A DNA stretch of 42,960 nucleotides from NCBI GenBank assembly GCA_030602785.1, contig JAUVZB010000014.1, positions 1 to 42,960 of the forward strand, read 5' to 3'. The notes below the pieces were generated by a model, which saw only the letters and a program-made list of their open reading frames with translations, was not told the origin of the DNA and did not search any database. The DNA comes from Dehalococcoidia bacterium (GTDB lineage: Bacteria > Chloroflexota > Dehalococcoidia > GIF9 > AB-539-J10). A program made the position numbers and the translations under genes. This document shows, one piece after another, positions 16,770 through 24,842 of this stretch. Each line of letters opens with the position of its first letter. Positions within the stretch are counted from its first letter, which is position 1.

Positions 16770-17714
16770 ATGAGCACGTTGAAGGAGATTCGCGATTTCA
16801 TGGAGACGATGGGCATACCCGGCCGCGACCTCTGGGAGCTGCCTGACTCGCCCATGACCTTCCCTGACGGGACGCACTGGAGGGTTGAGATTTCCGGCGT
16901 TGAGCGGGCCTCCACGATGGAGGCGATGATAGATGAGGCCCGGAAGCGGGACATCCCCGTCCACAGGGCCATCGCGACCGTCGGAGGCTCCACGTTCCTT
17001 GATACGGCCGAACTCCGCGCAATGGCGCAGATGGCGCACGACGAAGGCATCGAGATAATCATGGCCATCGGCCACCGCAAGGCCTGGGACGTCGGCTCCA
17101 AGGAGATGTCCACCTGGGAAGGGGGTATGTGGGGCGCGCGGCTCCGCGGCTCCGACAACGTCTCCTACTGGCTCGCCGACATGATGAGGAACATCGAGGC
17201 AGGCATCCGGGGATTCCTCGTCTACGACGAAGGCGTGTTGTCAATCGTCAACCAGATGCGTGAACAGGGGTTGGTGCCGAAAGAGACCGTGTTCAAGTGC
17301 TCGGTCTTTGCAGGGCACTGCAGTCCTGCGGGAGCGCGTGTCATCGAGTCGCTCGGCGCGGACACGTTCAACCCTTCGTCGGACGTCTCCCTGCCCATCC
17401 TGGCCGCCATCAGGAAGGCCGTCGGCATGACCCTGGACGTGTACGTGGCGATAGTCGACTCGATGGGCGGCGAGTACAGGGTCATGGAGACGCCGGAGAT
17501 TGCGCGCGTCGCATCGCCCTGCTATTTCAAGATTGAGCCGGGAAAGTCAGAGCCGGATATCTACAAGCCCTGGGTGGAGGAGAGTTGGCACGCAGGGTTC
17601 GTCCGTGAGAAGGTCAAGATGGCCGACATCATACGCGAGGTCATGACAAGGCACGCACCGCAGCTTGTCCTCTCGGGCAAGCGCCCCGCCGACCTGGCCA
17701 TTCCTGTCGCCTGA
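16770..17714 (+). CDS. TIM-barrel protein resembling peptidase family U32
   Basis: A 314-residue soluble protein. Alternating short strands and helices (VHRAIATVGGSTF, IEIIMAIGHRKAW, GFLVYDEGVLSIV, VFKCSVFAGHCSPAGAR, LDVYVAIVDSMGGEYR) fit a TIM barrel. The middle (GADTFNPSSDVSLPILAAIRK) and the region before SPCYFKIEPG remind me of U32-like proteins, which despite the name often act in hydroxylation or modification pathways rather than as proteases. The functional call is weak. ATG 16770 follows AAAGGAG; the upstream GTG 16716 overlaps the promoter region. A 54-residue gene with a strong Shine-Dalgarno starts 32 bp downstream and is probably co-transcribed. Confidence 0.55.
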   Translation: MSTLKEIRDFMETMGIPGRDLWELPDSPMTFPDGTHWRVEISGVERASTMEAMIDEARKRDIPVHRAIATVGGSTFLDTAELRAMAQMAHDEGIEIIMAIGHRKAWDVGSKEMSTWEGGMWGARLRGSDNVSYWLADMMRNIEAGIRGFLVYDEGVLSIVNQMREQGLVPKETVFKCSVFAGHCSPAGARVIESLGADTFNPSSDVSLPILAAIRKAVGMTLDVYVAIVDSMGGEYRVMETPEIARVASPCYFKIEPGKSEPDIYKPWVEESWHAGFVREKVKMADIIREVMTRHAPQLVLSGKRPADLAIPVA

Positions 17715-17746
17715 GAACGAAGCTTCGCAGATCAAGGAGGAATAGC

Positions 17747-17911
17747 ATGAGCATTCCGGACTTGGTCGGAAAGGCACAGACCGTACTCGGTCCCGGCTAC
17801 GCGCACATCCTGAACAACGTGGTGCCGCTGATGCGCCAGAAAGGGATGACGCAGGAGCAGATTCAGACCCTGATGGTGGTAAACCCGGGACGACTGCTCA
17901 CGTTCGTGTGA
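17747..17911 (+). CDS. Micro-gene matching the C-terminal end of phosphotriesterase-like hydrolases
   Basis: A 54-residue frame with the strongest Shine-Dalgarno in this stretch (AAGGAGGAA at 17734-17742). From residue 17 it reads PGYAHILNNVVPLMRQKGM then TQEQIQTLMVVNPGRLL. In the PTE/amidohydrolase family this is the last helix pair before the C-terminus. The first 16 residues do not look like that family, and the barrel with its metal ligands is entirely absent. It could be a deletion remnant that kept or gained a start, or a small subunit completing another barrel. The preceding gene encodes a TIM-barrel protein, which makes the second idea worth testing. Confidence 0.55.
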   Translation: MSIPDLVGKAQTVLGPGYAHILNNVVPLMRQKGMTQEQIQTLMVVNPGRLLTFV

Positions 17912-17982
17912 GCAGCCGCAATTGCCAGGCGTGGAAACCTGCCTCCAGGCGGACATCGGGAGCGCGAACGTGCGACGGCAGG

Positions 17983-18011
17983 TTGACACCCCGCCCCCGT
18001 TCCCATAGTAT
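17983..18011 (+). promoter_or_regulatory. Leaderless promoter of marC
   Basis: A perfect TTGACA (17983-17988), a 17-bp spacer and TAGTAT (18006-18011). The ATG at 18018 coincides with the expected start of transcription, and there is no Shine-Dalgarno. Confidence 0.7.
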
Positions 18012-18017
18012 CGCGGC

Positions 18018-18617
18018 ATGCCGGAGTGGCTGCCGATTTTCACGCTCGCCTTCGTGCCGCTCTTCATAGCCATCGACGCACTGGCGCTGCCTCCCTTCAT
18101 CATCTCCCTGAGCGAGGGTCTCACGGTGAAAGCGCGCCGGAAGATGGTGCACCTCGCCGTGCTTACAGCGCTGCTGGTCGGGCTCGTCTTCCTCTTCTTC
18201 GGTCAACTGGTCCTCACGTTGATGGGCATCTCTGTGGGAGCCTTCGCCATAGCCGGCGGCCTCATCCTCCTCGTGCAATCCATCCGCAACATGACGCTGG
18301 GGCGGATGGTCGACGCCGCGAAGGAGGAGATGGTCGCCATCGTCCCCATCGGGACGCCGCTGCTCGCCGGACCCGCCACCATTACGACGCTGCTCCTCCT
18401 GGCAGCACAGCAGCCGCTCTCCATCGTCCTCGCGGCATTCATGGCGAACGTCCTGCTGGCGTGGCTCATCTGTCTCTCGAGCTTCCGCATCCTGAAGCTC
18501 ATGGGGCAGGGGGGCCTCCGCGCCATCTCGCGCGTGTTCAGCCTTCTGCTCGCCTCAATCGCGGTGAGCATGGTCCTCAAAGGACTCGCCATGCTCGACA
18601 TCATCTCCCTTCCCTGA
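18018..18617 (+). CDS. MarC-family integral membrane protein
   Basis: A 199-residue protein with six predicted membrane helices. The family layout is clear: an N-terminal helix with the PLFIAIDALALPPF segment, the VPIGTPLLAGPATITT loop in the middle, and a C-terminal helix ending in MVLKGLAML. The role of MarC/UPF0056 proteins is not settled, and the antibiotic-resistance link once proposed for E. coli MarC is not supported. It appears to be a single-gene unit with a leaderless promoter. The 170 bases downstream hold nothing I can name. Confidence 0.87.
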   Translation: MPEWLPIFTLAFVPLFIAIDALALPPFIISLSEGLTVKARRKMVHLAVLTALLVGLVFLFFGQLVLTLMGISVGAFAIAGGLILLVQSIRNMTLGRMVDAAKEEMVAIVPIGTPLLAGPATITTLLLLAAQQPLSIVLAAFMANVLLAWLICLSSFRILKLMGQGGLRAISRVFSLLLASIAVSMVLKGLAMLDIISLP

Positions 18618-18789
18618 TGGGTGCACCCAGGCCATCCTGGCACCCGCCAGCGTCATTCCTGAACGAGCCCGGTGCAGTCGCCACATGGAGCGTGAAGCCC
18701 TGTCGAGGTGACGCTTCCGCTCGGCTAATCCGGCCGCGAAGTCGTCGCCGGGCTCGCCCTCAGCGCCACAGCCGTGCTAATCTCCTTCC

Positions 18790-19503
18790 ATGGCCGACCG
18801 CGAAGACTCCGCTCGCTCGAGTCCCGACGTGTCGGAGTCGTTCTACCGCCACCACGCCCGTCGCTACTCCGAGGTGTCACACGCGTTCCTCCAGTCGGTG
18901 TACACAGACGCCTCGCACTCCGGCCTGCACAACGATTGGGACCTCCTGGAGCGCGCCAGGTCACTGACGCCCGGCAAGCGCTGTCTTGATGCCGGCTGCG
19001 GCGCCGGCGCCCGCGACGTTTATGCACTCTGGCAGGCGGGCTACGACGCCTACGGTGTCGATGCCGTGCCCGAGAACATCGAGGTCGCCAGGGAGATGCA
19101 CGCCGCGATTGCCGGCCGCGTGGCTGTGGCGGACCTCCGGCAACCGCTGCCTTTCGAGGACCTCTCCTTCGACCTCGTCCTCTGCAACGCCGTCATTCAG
19201 CATATCCCTCACGAGGACGTCATGGCCGTCACGCTGCCGGAGTTGGTCCGTGTCCTGCGTCCTGCCGGAATACTCCAGCTGATGTTCAAGAACGGAGACG
19301 GTGTTCTCTCTCTCTACGACGCCCACTATGCCGCACCGCGGTCATTCCTGCTCTACGACGAGCACGCCGTGCTCGCTGCGCTTGCAGGGCACGGCATGGA
19401 ACTCGTGGCGTCAGACACCGAGGGCGGCCTCGGCGGCGTGATGTACTTCACCGACCCCAAGGGCGCGCGCCACTGTGTCTTCCACATGCGGAAGAAGGCC
19501 TGA
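18790..19503 (+). CDS. Class I SAM-dependent methyltransferase
   Basis: A 237-residue Rossmann-fold methyltransferase of the UbiE/methyltransferase-11 type. Motif I is CLDAGCGAGARDVYAL near 65, the acidic residue after strand 2 is in YGVDAVPENI near 90, motif II is FDLVLCNAVIQHIPHEDV near 130, and LVRVLRPAGILQL is motif III. The last 70 residues are variable and would set the substrate, which cannot be inferred. No clear Shine-Dalgarno precedes ATG 18790, and GCTAAT (18777-18782) just upstream may be a -10 box. The 69-bp gap to the convergent next gene contains two short GC hairpins that could end transcription both ways. Confidence 0.82.
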   Translation: MADREDSARSSPDVSESFYRHHARRYSEVSHAFLQSVYTDASHSGLHNDWDLLERARSLTPGKRCLDAGCGAGARDVYALWQAGYDAYGVDAVPENIEVAREMHAAIAGRVAVADLRQPLPFEDLSFDLVLCNAVIQHIPHEDVMAVTLPELVRVLRPAGILQLMFKNGDGVLSLYDAHYAAPRSFLLYDEHAVLAALAGHGMELVASDTEGGLGGVMYFTDPKGARHCVFHMRKKA

Positions 19504-19572
19504 GAGCAGGGCCATGCCAGACCCTGCCGCGAAACGAGACCGGGCTCCGGGCCCCATTTACGCTACAGCCGT

Positions 19573-20112
19573 TCAGTCGATCTCTTCGAAGACCGTCTCA
19601 CAGTACGGGTCGCCCCAGGTCAGCAGAGAGCGGCAGTAGATCTTCACCTTGGGGTTGTGAGTCCTGCAGACTTCTTCTTCGAAGCAGTCCTCCGCGAGGC
19701 AGAACGCCGGTGGAATGTCCAGGTCGGGGAACCAGAGGCACGGTGGATAGAGCCTGTAGACCACTTTCTTCGGCCCTTCCTGGATAAGCTCGGTCTTGTA
19801 GCCGACAACGTCGCCCGTGGCAAGCTTGAAGTAGCTCGCGAGTGACCACGCGTCGTTCCCCTCAATGCCGAACTTCTCCATCGACGCATCGAAGTACCTG
19901 TGGGCCATGCCCTTCATCAGCTTGCAGAGAATGCCGGCGGCCTGTTCCTCTCCGATTTCCTTGTGGAGCAGCTTCACAAGCTCCCTGTAGTACGTCCAGC
20001 CGGTCTTTGCGGACGCCTTCGCCTTTCTCAGTTCCGTCCAGCCCTCGGGCAATTCCGGCTGTTCCCTCTCGACTCGAGGGAGCCTCTCGTCGTCTCGCCT
20101 GATTTCAGTCAC
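19573..20112 (-). CDS. L-2-amino-thiazoline-4-carboxylate hydrolase-like protein
   Basis: A 179-residue soluble protein. The end of the chain (YCRSLLTWGDPYCETVF, with more cysteines at FCLAEDCFEEEVC) fits the ATC-hydrolase-like family, in which GD.YC..(V/F)F is the conserved tail. An N-terminal helical part (AKASAKTGWTYYRELVKLLHKEIG) precedes it. Anaerobes carry many of these proteins, most without a proven role. It starts at GTG 20112 behind AAGGAGGA, and a TACAAT box lies on the minus strand at 20178-20173. The true substrate is unknown. Confidence 0.55.
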   Translation of the reverse strand: MTEIRRDDERLPRVEREQPELPEGWTELRKAKASAKTGWTYYRELVKLLHKEIGEEQAAGILCKLMKGMAHRYFDASMEKFGIEGNDAWSLASYFKLATGDVVGYKTELIQEGPKKVVYRLYPPCLWFPDLDIPPAFCLAEDCFEEEVCRTHNPKVKIYCRSLLTWGDPYCETVFEEID

Positions 20113-20245
20113 TGGGTCCTCCTTCCTTGGGCCGCGACCTCTTGTTCACAGTTCTGCCGGCACTGGCCTGCCATTGTATCGGATTCCTTTCTACCCGAAC
20201 AGGCAGCCGTCCGGGGGCAGGCCACCACCGAGAACCTCTCCCGCG

Positions 20246-20274
20246 TTGCGGCCCGCAGGCGGCAGGACTATAAT
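20246..20274 (+). promoter_or_regulatory. Promoter of DUF401 copy 1
   Basis: TTGCGG (20246-20251), a 17-bp spacer and a perfect TATAAT (20269-20274). The leader to TTG 20310 is about 30 nt. Confidence 0.65.
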
Positions 20275-20309
20275 GGCCGCTCTGTCATGCATTCCGGAGA
20301 GCAGCCCGA

Positions 20310-21515
20310 TTGAGCCCTTCCCTTGCGCTCATTCTCTCCATTGTGACTGTCCTTTCTCTCTTGCGTTTCAAGGTCCATCCGGGCCCTGCGGTTTTCGTCG
20401 GCAGTCTCCTCCTGTCATTTCTCGTACTGCCACCCGCCGAGACGCCTCGGCTTATCCTCGACGCCATCATTGACCTGCAGACTCTCAGACTACTGGGCAT
20501 CGTCCTCTGCGCGCTCACAATGAGCCGCATCATGGAGATGAAGGGGATGCTCGTGAGGCTGGCCAACGCGCTCGAAGCTGTCGGGCCAAAGCTGGCGATA
20601 CACGTCACGCCGGTCGCCATCGGCCTCATGCCCTTGCCGGGGGGCGCGGTTATCTCCGCGGCCGCGATGAAAGACCTCGTCCGGCGCCTGGGGCTCTCCG
20701 CGGAGCAGGCGACGTTCATCAATTTCTGGTTCCGGCACCTCTGCGAATTCGCCACCCCAGTCTACCCCGGCGTCATCATGGCGGGCGTCTTCCTCGCCGT
20801 GCCGCTATCTGTCATCCTGCTGCACCTGGCGCCTGTCTGGATACTGATGCTCATTTCCGGCGCCCTGCTCAGTTGGCGCATCCTGCGTGACGCGCCGGGT
20901 TCCGACCGCGCGGAGGCCACGCGCACAAGCGTGGTCAGAGAACTGGCGAGGTCCGCATGGCCGGTTGCGCTCGTCTTCGCCCTCGTGCTTCTCGGCTTGG
21001 ACGCGGCGCCGGCCTTCCTTGTCACGGTCCTCTCCCTCGTGCTGCAGCAGAGACTGACTCTTCAGGAAGTCGAGCGCGGGCTGGCGTACGGGTTCGACCT
21101 CAAAATCATCTTCCTGCTGTGCGCCGTGATGGTGTTCAAGAGCGTCGTCGAGGCCTCGGGCGCCGCAGAGGATCTGTTCACCGAGATGCAAGGAGTCGGG
21201 ATGTCCCCGCTCATCATACTCATCGTCCTCCCAATGCTCATCGGGTTCTCCACAGGCCTCTCGTCGGCAATGGTCGGCATCTCCATTCCCCTCGTTACGC
21301 CGTTCATTCTGGCTGGAGGAGAGGTAAACGGGCTGGCCCTCATGGTTGCCTACGGGGCGGGCGGGATGGGATATCTCCTCTCTCCTCTGCACCTCTGCCT
21401 CATCCTGTCCGCAGAATACTTCAAGGCCCGGCTCGCCAGTGTCTACCGCTATCTCCTGCCCCCTGCCGCGGCCGTACTGGCAGGACTCGTAATCATCTAC
21501 CTGCTATTCGCCTGA
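20310..21515 (+). CDS. DUF401 family membrane protein, copy 1
   Basis: A 401-residue polytopic protein with about 10-11 membrane helices. It carries the DUF401 hallmarks: KVHPGPAVFVGSLLLSF after helix 1, MPLPGGAVISAAAMKDL near 110, and NFWFRHLCEFATPVYPGVI near 145. The second half mirrors the first (LIGFSTGLSSAMVGISIPL, then LSPLHLCLILSAEYF near 365). Internal symmetry and the paired PGG/SPLHLC re-entrant-like segments resemble ion-transporter superfamily carriers, probably for an organic anion, though no DUF401 substrate is established. It starts at TTG 20310 with GGAGA upstream. A tandem paralogue follows. Confidence 0.85.
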   Translation: MSPSLALILSIVTVLSLLRFKVHPGPAVFVGSLLLSFLVLPPAETPRLILDAIIDLQTLRLLGIVLCALTMSRIMEMKGMLVRLANALEAVGPKLAIHVTPVAIGLMPLPGGAVISAAAMKDLVRRLGLSAEQATFINFWFRHLCEFATPVYPGVIMAGVFLAVPLSVILLHLAPVWILMLISGALLSWRILRDAPGSDRAEATRTSVVRELARSAWPVALVFALVLLGLDAAPAFLVTVLSLVLQQRLTLQEVERGLAYGFDLKIIFLLCAVMVFKSVVEASGAAEDLFTEMQGVGMSPLIILIVLPMLIGFSTGLSSAMVGISIPLVTPFILAGGEVNGLALMVAYGAGGMGYLLSPLHLCLILSAEYFKARLASVYRYLLPPAAAVLAGLVIIYLLFA

Positions 21516-21556
21516 GCCCTGTCCCACCCGCCGCGAGTCGCTCGCGGAGGGCCGCG

Positions 21557-21585
21557 TTGTCCTTCGTATTCTCGTCGACTATAAT
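21557..21585 (+). promoter_or_regulatory. Promoter of DUF401 copy 2
   Basis: TTGTCC (21557-21562), a 17-bp spacer and a perfect TATAAT (21580-21585). The leader to TTG 21750 would be about 160 nt, unusually long for this window, with no clear structure seen. Confidence 0.6.
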
Positions 21586-21749
21586 GGCGTCAGCTTCCAC
21601 GCCCTCCGGGGTTCAGGTATGTCCGTGGTGACTATCCTGAGACAAATCCATTCACTGGCAGCCGTTGCGACGGTTTGCCCGCAGGCGCCGGCGACTCCAC
21701 CCGCGGGCAGGCAGGCGCGAACCTCTCGCGTCGAGAGCGGGCCTCCTCG

Positions 21750-22951
21750 TTGAGCCCCTCAGTTGCCCTCCTGCTTTCGCTCGCGAGCGTGCTTCTGCTC
21801 CTGCGGCTCAAGGTGCATCCCGGCCCCGCCGTGTTCCTGGGCAGTCTCATCCTCTCATTCCTGGTGCTACCGGCCCGCCAGGCGCCTGTTCTGATGCTCT
21901 CGACCCTCACAAGCCTCCAGACCCTGCGCCTGATTGGAATAATCATCTGTGCGCTCTCTCTCAGCAAACTGATGGAGTTGAGGGGGCTCCTGCTGAAGCT
22001 CGCCCACACGCTCGAGTCGATAGGCCCCAGACTGGCGATGCATGTCGTGCCGTCTGTGATAGCAATGGTTCCCATGCCGGGAGGGGCGCTCGTCTCAGCC
22101 ATTGCCCTGAAGGACCTTGCCCGGCGCCTCGGCCTTGCTCCTGCCCAGGCAACCTTCATCAACTTCTGGTTCCGGCACATCTGGGAGTTGGCGATACCCG
22201 TATACCCTGCCGTCATCGCCGCCAGCGTGGTCCTGTCCGTTTCCCTCTCCAGCATCGTCACAACGATGTGGCCCGTAATTCCCCTGATGGCTATCTTCGG
22301 CGGCATCGCCAGCTACCGCATCCTCAGGAACTCCCACGTTGAGCGCGCGGAGAGCCTTGCCGGCTCCCGGCTTGTGGTCGAGCTGTTTCGCGCGTCCTGG
22401 CCGGTACTGCTTCTAATCGGACTGGTCCTCGGCGGTATCGAAGCGGCCCTTGCGTTCCTGGCGGCCGGACTCCTGCTCGCAGTGCAGCAACGCGCCTCGA
22501 AGGACGAGATCAAGCAAGCGCTCAAGTACGGCTTCGGCCCCAGGGTCCTCTTCCTGCTCTACTCGGTCATGCTGTACAAGGGCATCGTCGAGCAATCGGG
22601 CGCGGCCTACGCGCTATTTACGGATATGCAGACCATAGGGATGCCACCGGCCGTAATCCTGGTGATGCTCCCCGCCGTGGTCGGATTCGCCACAGGCCTC
22701 TCGATGGCCTTCGTCGGCATCTCCTTTCCTCTGCTCCTTCCGTTCATGTCCGTGTCGGGTGATATCAGCGGTTACGCACTCTTCCTTGCCTACGGGGAGG
22801 AGGAGTGGGCTACATGCTCTCCCCCCTTCATCTCTGCCTTACCCTCTCGTCGGAGTTCTTCGGGGCCCGCCTTGAGGACGTCTATCGCCTTATGGTGCCC
22901 CCCCTTCTGGCAGTGCTCGCCGTGGCCCTTGTTGCGTATCTGTCCTTCTGA
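21750..22951 (+). pseudogene. DUF401 family membrane protein, copy 2, frameshifted
   Basis: Paralogue of the preceding gene, collinear over its whole length (KVHPGPAVFLGSLILSF, MPGGALVSAIALKDL, NFWFRHIWELAIPVYPAVI, GFATGLSMAFVGISFPLL). The TTG start matches the paralogue's. The frame breaks after LFLAYG. The expected continuation (GGVGYMLSPLHLCL, then SSEFFGARLEDVYRLM) resumes in another frame from about 22799 and ends at the TGA 22949-22951. Exactly one more G in the GGGG run at 22794-22797 would restore a 400-residue protein beside a 401-residue paralogue. Without it, the frame runs on into the next gene and gives a false permease/decarboxylase fusion. The cause is either a real mutation or phase switch, or a sequencing error. 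Confidence 0.8.
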
Positions 22952-22961
22952 CCCCCCCCCC
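22952..22961. repeat. Ten-cytosine homopolymer
   Basis: An unbroken run of 10 C directly after the stop codon of DUF401 copy 2 and 30 bp before the -10 box of the next gene. It is the longest homopolymer I noticed in the window. Confidence 0.85.
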
Positions 22962-22990
22962 AACAGAGGACACACCGCTCCTCGCCTGTA

Positions 22991-22996
22991 TATAAT
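22991..22996 (+). promoter_or_regulatory. -10 box of the CMD-like gene
   Basis: A perfect TATAAT in the extended context TGTATATAATCGG. No convincing -35 hexamer is present 16-18 bp upstream. Confidence 0.5.
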
Positions 22997-23030
22997 CGGT
23001 CTACGAAACACGGAGAGGAGGACCACAGCC

Positions 23031-23381
23031 ATGTCATCCACAGGAGACCAGCAGCACTACCTCGACCAACTCGAGGCCATGAAAGAGGAGGTCCTCCGGC
23101 AGGACCCCGCATTCCTTGCTGCCTGGGGGGAACTCAGTCAACTGTCGAAGAAGCCGGGGGCCATCAGCCTCAAGACGAAGGAACTCATGTGTGTAGCGCT
23201 TTCCATAGCCGCCCGCTGCGGCTACTGCATCGCAACGCATGTTCACAAGGCGATAGACAACGGCGCGACGAGGGATGAGATTATGGAGACTGGATTCGTT
23301 GCCGTCTCCATGGGAGGAGGGCCCTCGCTCGCCTACCTCGCGCAGGTGGTTCAGGCTTGTGACGAGTTCGGGGCACCCTGA
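23031..23381 (+). CDS. Carboxymuconolactone decarboxylase/AhpD-like protein
   Basis: A 116-residue all-helical protein. The central segment ISLKTKELMCVALSIAARCGYCIATHVHKAIDNGAT contains the CxxC...H pair (Cys-Gly-Tyr-Cys, then His four residues on) of the AhpD/CMD family. This motif provides a thiol redox or peroxidase-type site, whereas the true decarboxylase lacks the cysteine pair. It probably acts as a small alkylhydroperoxidase-like or thiol protein. ATG 23031 is preceded by AGAGGAGG. It has its own -10 box and is not fused to the permease upstream; the apparent fusion is created by the frameshift. Confidence 0.87.
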   Translation: MSSTGDQQHYLDQLEAMKEEVLRQDPAFLAAWGELSQLSKKPGAISLKTKELMCVALSIAARCGYCIATHVHKAIDNGATRDEIMETGFVAVSMGGGPSLAYLAQVVQACDEFGAP

Positions 23382-23399
23382 CGCCCTGCCCTTTGTCTC

Positions 23400-24599
23400 T
23401 CAGGACCGGCGAACGACAGGGTGGCGGGCAAGCAGAGCTATCGTGAAGCTCAGGCCCGCGCTCACTACGAAGACAACGGAAAGCTCGGCGGTCTCGGCAA
23501 TAAAGCCCGAGACTACCGGGCCCGCCATCATGCCGGCTGCGTAGACCGCCTGGTAGACTCCCATCGCGGTCGCTCTTGCGCCCGGCGGAGCCGACTTGAT
23601 GCTCAGGGCCATCAACAGTGTTGCGAGGCTGCCCCTTCCAAAGCCGCTGAAAAGCTGAACCAGCGCGAGCGTCGCAGGCGTGAGTGTAAGTGGCACGAGG
23701 AGCAGGGACGCCCCAAGTACAACTGCCCCACTAACGAGCGCCGCTGAATAGCCGATGCGCTCCGCCAGTCGCACGGATGTGTAAGCGGCGACAGCCGACG
23801 CAGCGAGTGTCAGCATCGTGATAAGGCCAAGCTGGCTGCTCGACGCGCCAATACGAGCACCGTATACCGGAATAAACCCGAAGACACTGGCGAAATTCGC
23901 AAAGTGCAGCAGGACCGCCATCGCCGCGGCCGCGACGAGCAACGGCCGGGTTGCCACGTGTTGAAGCTGCCGCTTCATCACGCTGCCAGCCTCTACAGCA
24001 GGTTCTCGGGCGAACGCCAGCACAAACAGCCCCAGCAGGGCCAGCAGGGCAGCCACGACGAAGGTCGCATGGTAGCCTCCTGCCTGTGCCAGCACTCCTC
24101 CACAGCCTGTGGCTACAACGAGTGCCACCTGGTTCACGGAATTGATGGTCCCTATTGCGCGTGCAGACGCAGCGGACTCGTAGTATCTCGTGAAGAACAC
24201 CGTGAAAGCCACCCAGCCGGCGGCGCCGATACCGGTCACGGCGCGAGCCAGGACAAGCGACCACGCGCCATCGGCAAGCGCGAGGCCTGCGGCTCCTCCT
24301 GCACACATCACCAGGCTCAGTGCCACCAGGGGCTTTCGCCGCGGCGTCGAATCGAAGTACAGGCCGATGGGTATCCGTAGAAGGAGCTGCGGCAGCGCGT
24401 ACGAGGCAATCACGATTCCGACCATGGATAGCTTCCCCACCACCGACTCGGCATAGACCGGTAGTGTCGGCACGTAGAGGTAGAGGGAGGCCCAGTAGAA
24501 GAAAGTGACCACACAGAAGAGCACACGGCTCCTCCGCAGCAGGTGTCCACCGCAGGAAGGCGGAGTTCCGGACGGCCGACCCGCAGTGTCGTCTGACAT
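23400..24599 (-). CDS. MFS transporter, drug-efflux-like
   Basis: A 399-residue permease with 12 predicted helices. The helix 2-3 loop reads PIGLYFDSTPRRKPL, a variant of the DRxGRR motif. Motif C-like glycines lie in helix 5, and there is a central loop near residue 205. It belongs to the broad multidrug/sugar-efflux DHA1-type group; the substrate is unknown. I place the start at ATG 24599: a TAGAAT box on the minus strand (24615-24610) would start transcription about 4 nt upstream, another probable leaderless gene. In-frame ATGs at 24611 and 24653 overlap or precede that box. Confidence 0.82.
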   Translation of the reverse strand: MSDDTAGRPSGTPPSCGGHLLRRSRVLFCVVTFFYWASLYLYVPTLPVYAESVVGKLSMVGIVIASYALPQLLLRIPIGLYFDSTPRRKPLVALSLVMCAGGAAGLALADGAWSLVLARAVTGIGAAGWVAFTVFFTRYYESAASARAIGTINSVNQVALVVATGCGGVLAQAGGYHATFVVAALLALLGLFVLAFAREPAVEAGSVMKRQLQHVATRPLLVAAAAMAVLLHFANFASVFGFIPVYGARIGASSSQLGLITMLTLAASAVAAYTSVRLAERIGYSAALVSGAVVLGASLLLVPLTLTPATLALVQLFSGFGRGSLATLLMALSIKSAPPGARATAMGVYQAVYAAGMMAGPVVSGFIAETAELSVVFVVSAGLSFTIALLARHPVVRRS

Positions 24600-24773
24600 A
24601 CGGACGGCCATTCTATCACCCCGCGGTCGCAACGAGGCCCGGCTCAACTTCAACGCGTGCCATCACGACTCCGCCGAATGGTCCCCTCCGTCGGCAGGTC
24701 CGGCCTCTCACGGCTGAACTCCGGCACCAGGCACTCCGGACATCCGGCATGTCGCATGCCGCGCTCCCCCATG

Positions 24774-24802
24774 TTGCCTCCAGGGAACTTTCCGTCTATA
24801 GT
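24774..24802 (+). promoter_or_regulatory. Promoter of the HD-domain gene
   Basis: TTGCCT (24774-24779), a 17-bp spacer and TATAGT (24797-24802). The leader of about 34 nt contains the Shine-Dalgarno. Confidence 0.55.
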
Positions 24803-24842
24803 CTAGGCTCGGATTCCCACTCTCGACCAAGGAGGCAGGAGC

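Noticed and set aside
21675-23381. Fusion of a DUF401 permease with a CMD-like protein
   Set aside because: The frame is continuous only because of a 1-base frameshift. The true permease end lies in another frame to 22951, and the CMD gene has its own -10 box, Shine-Dalgarno and ATG.
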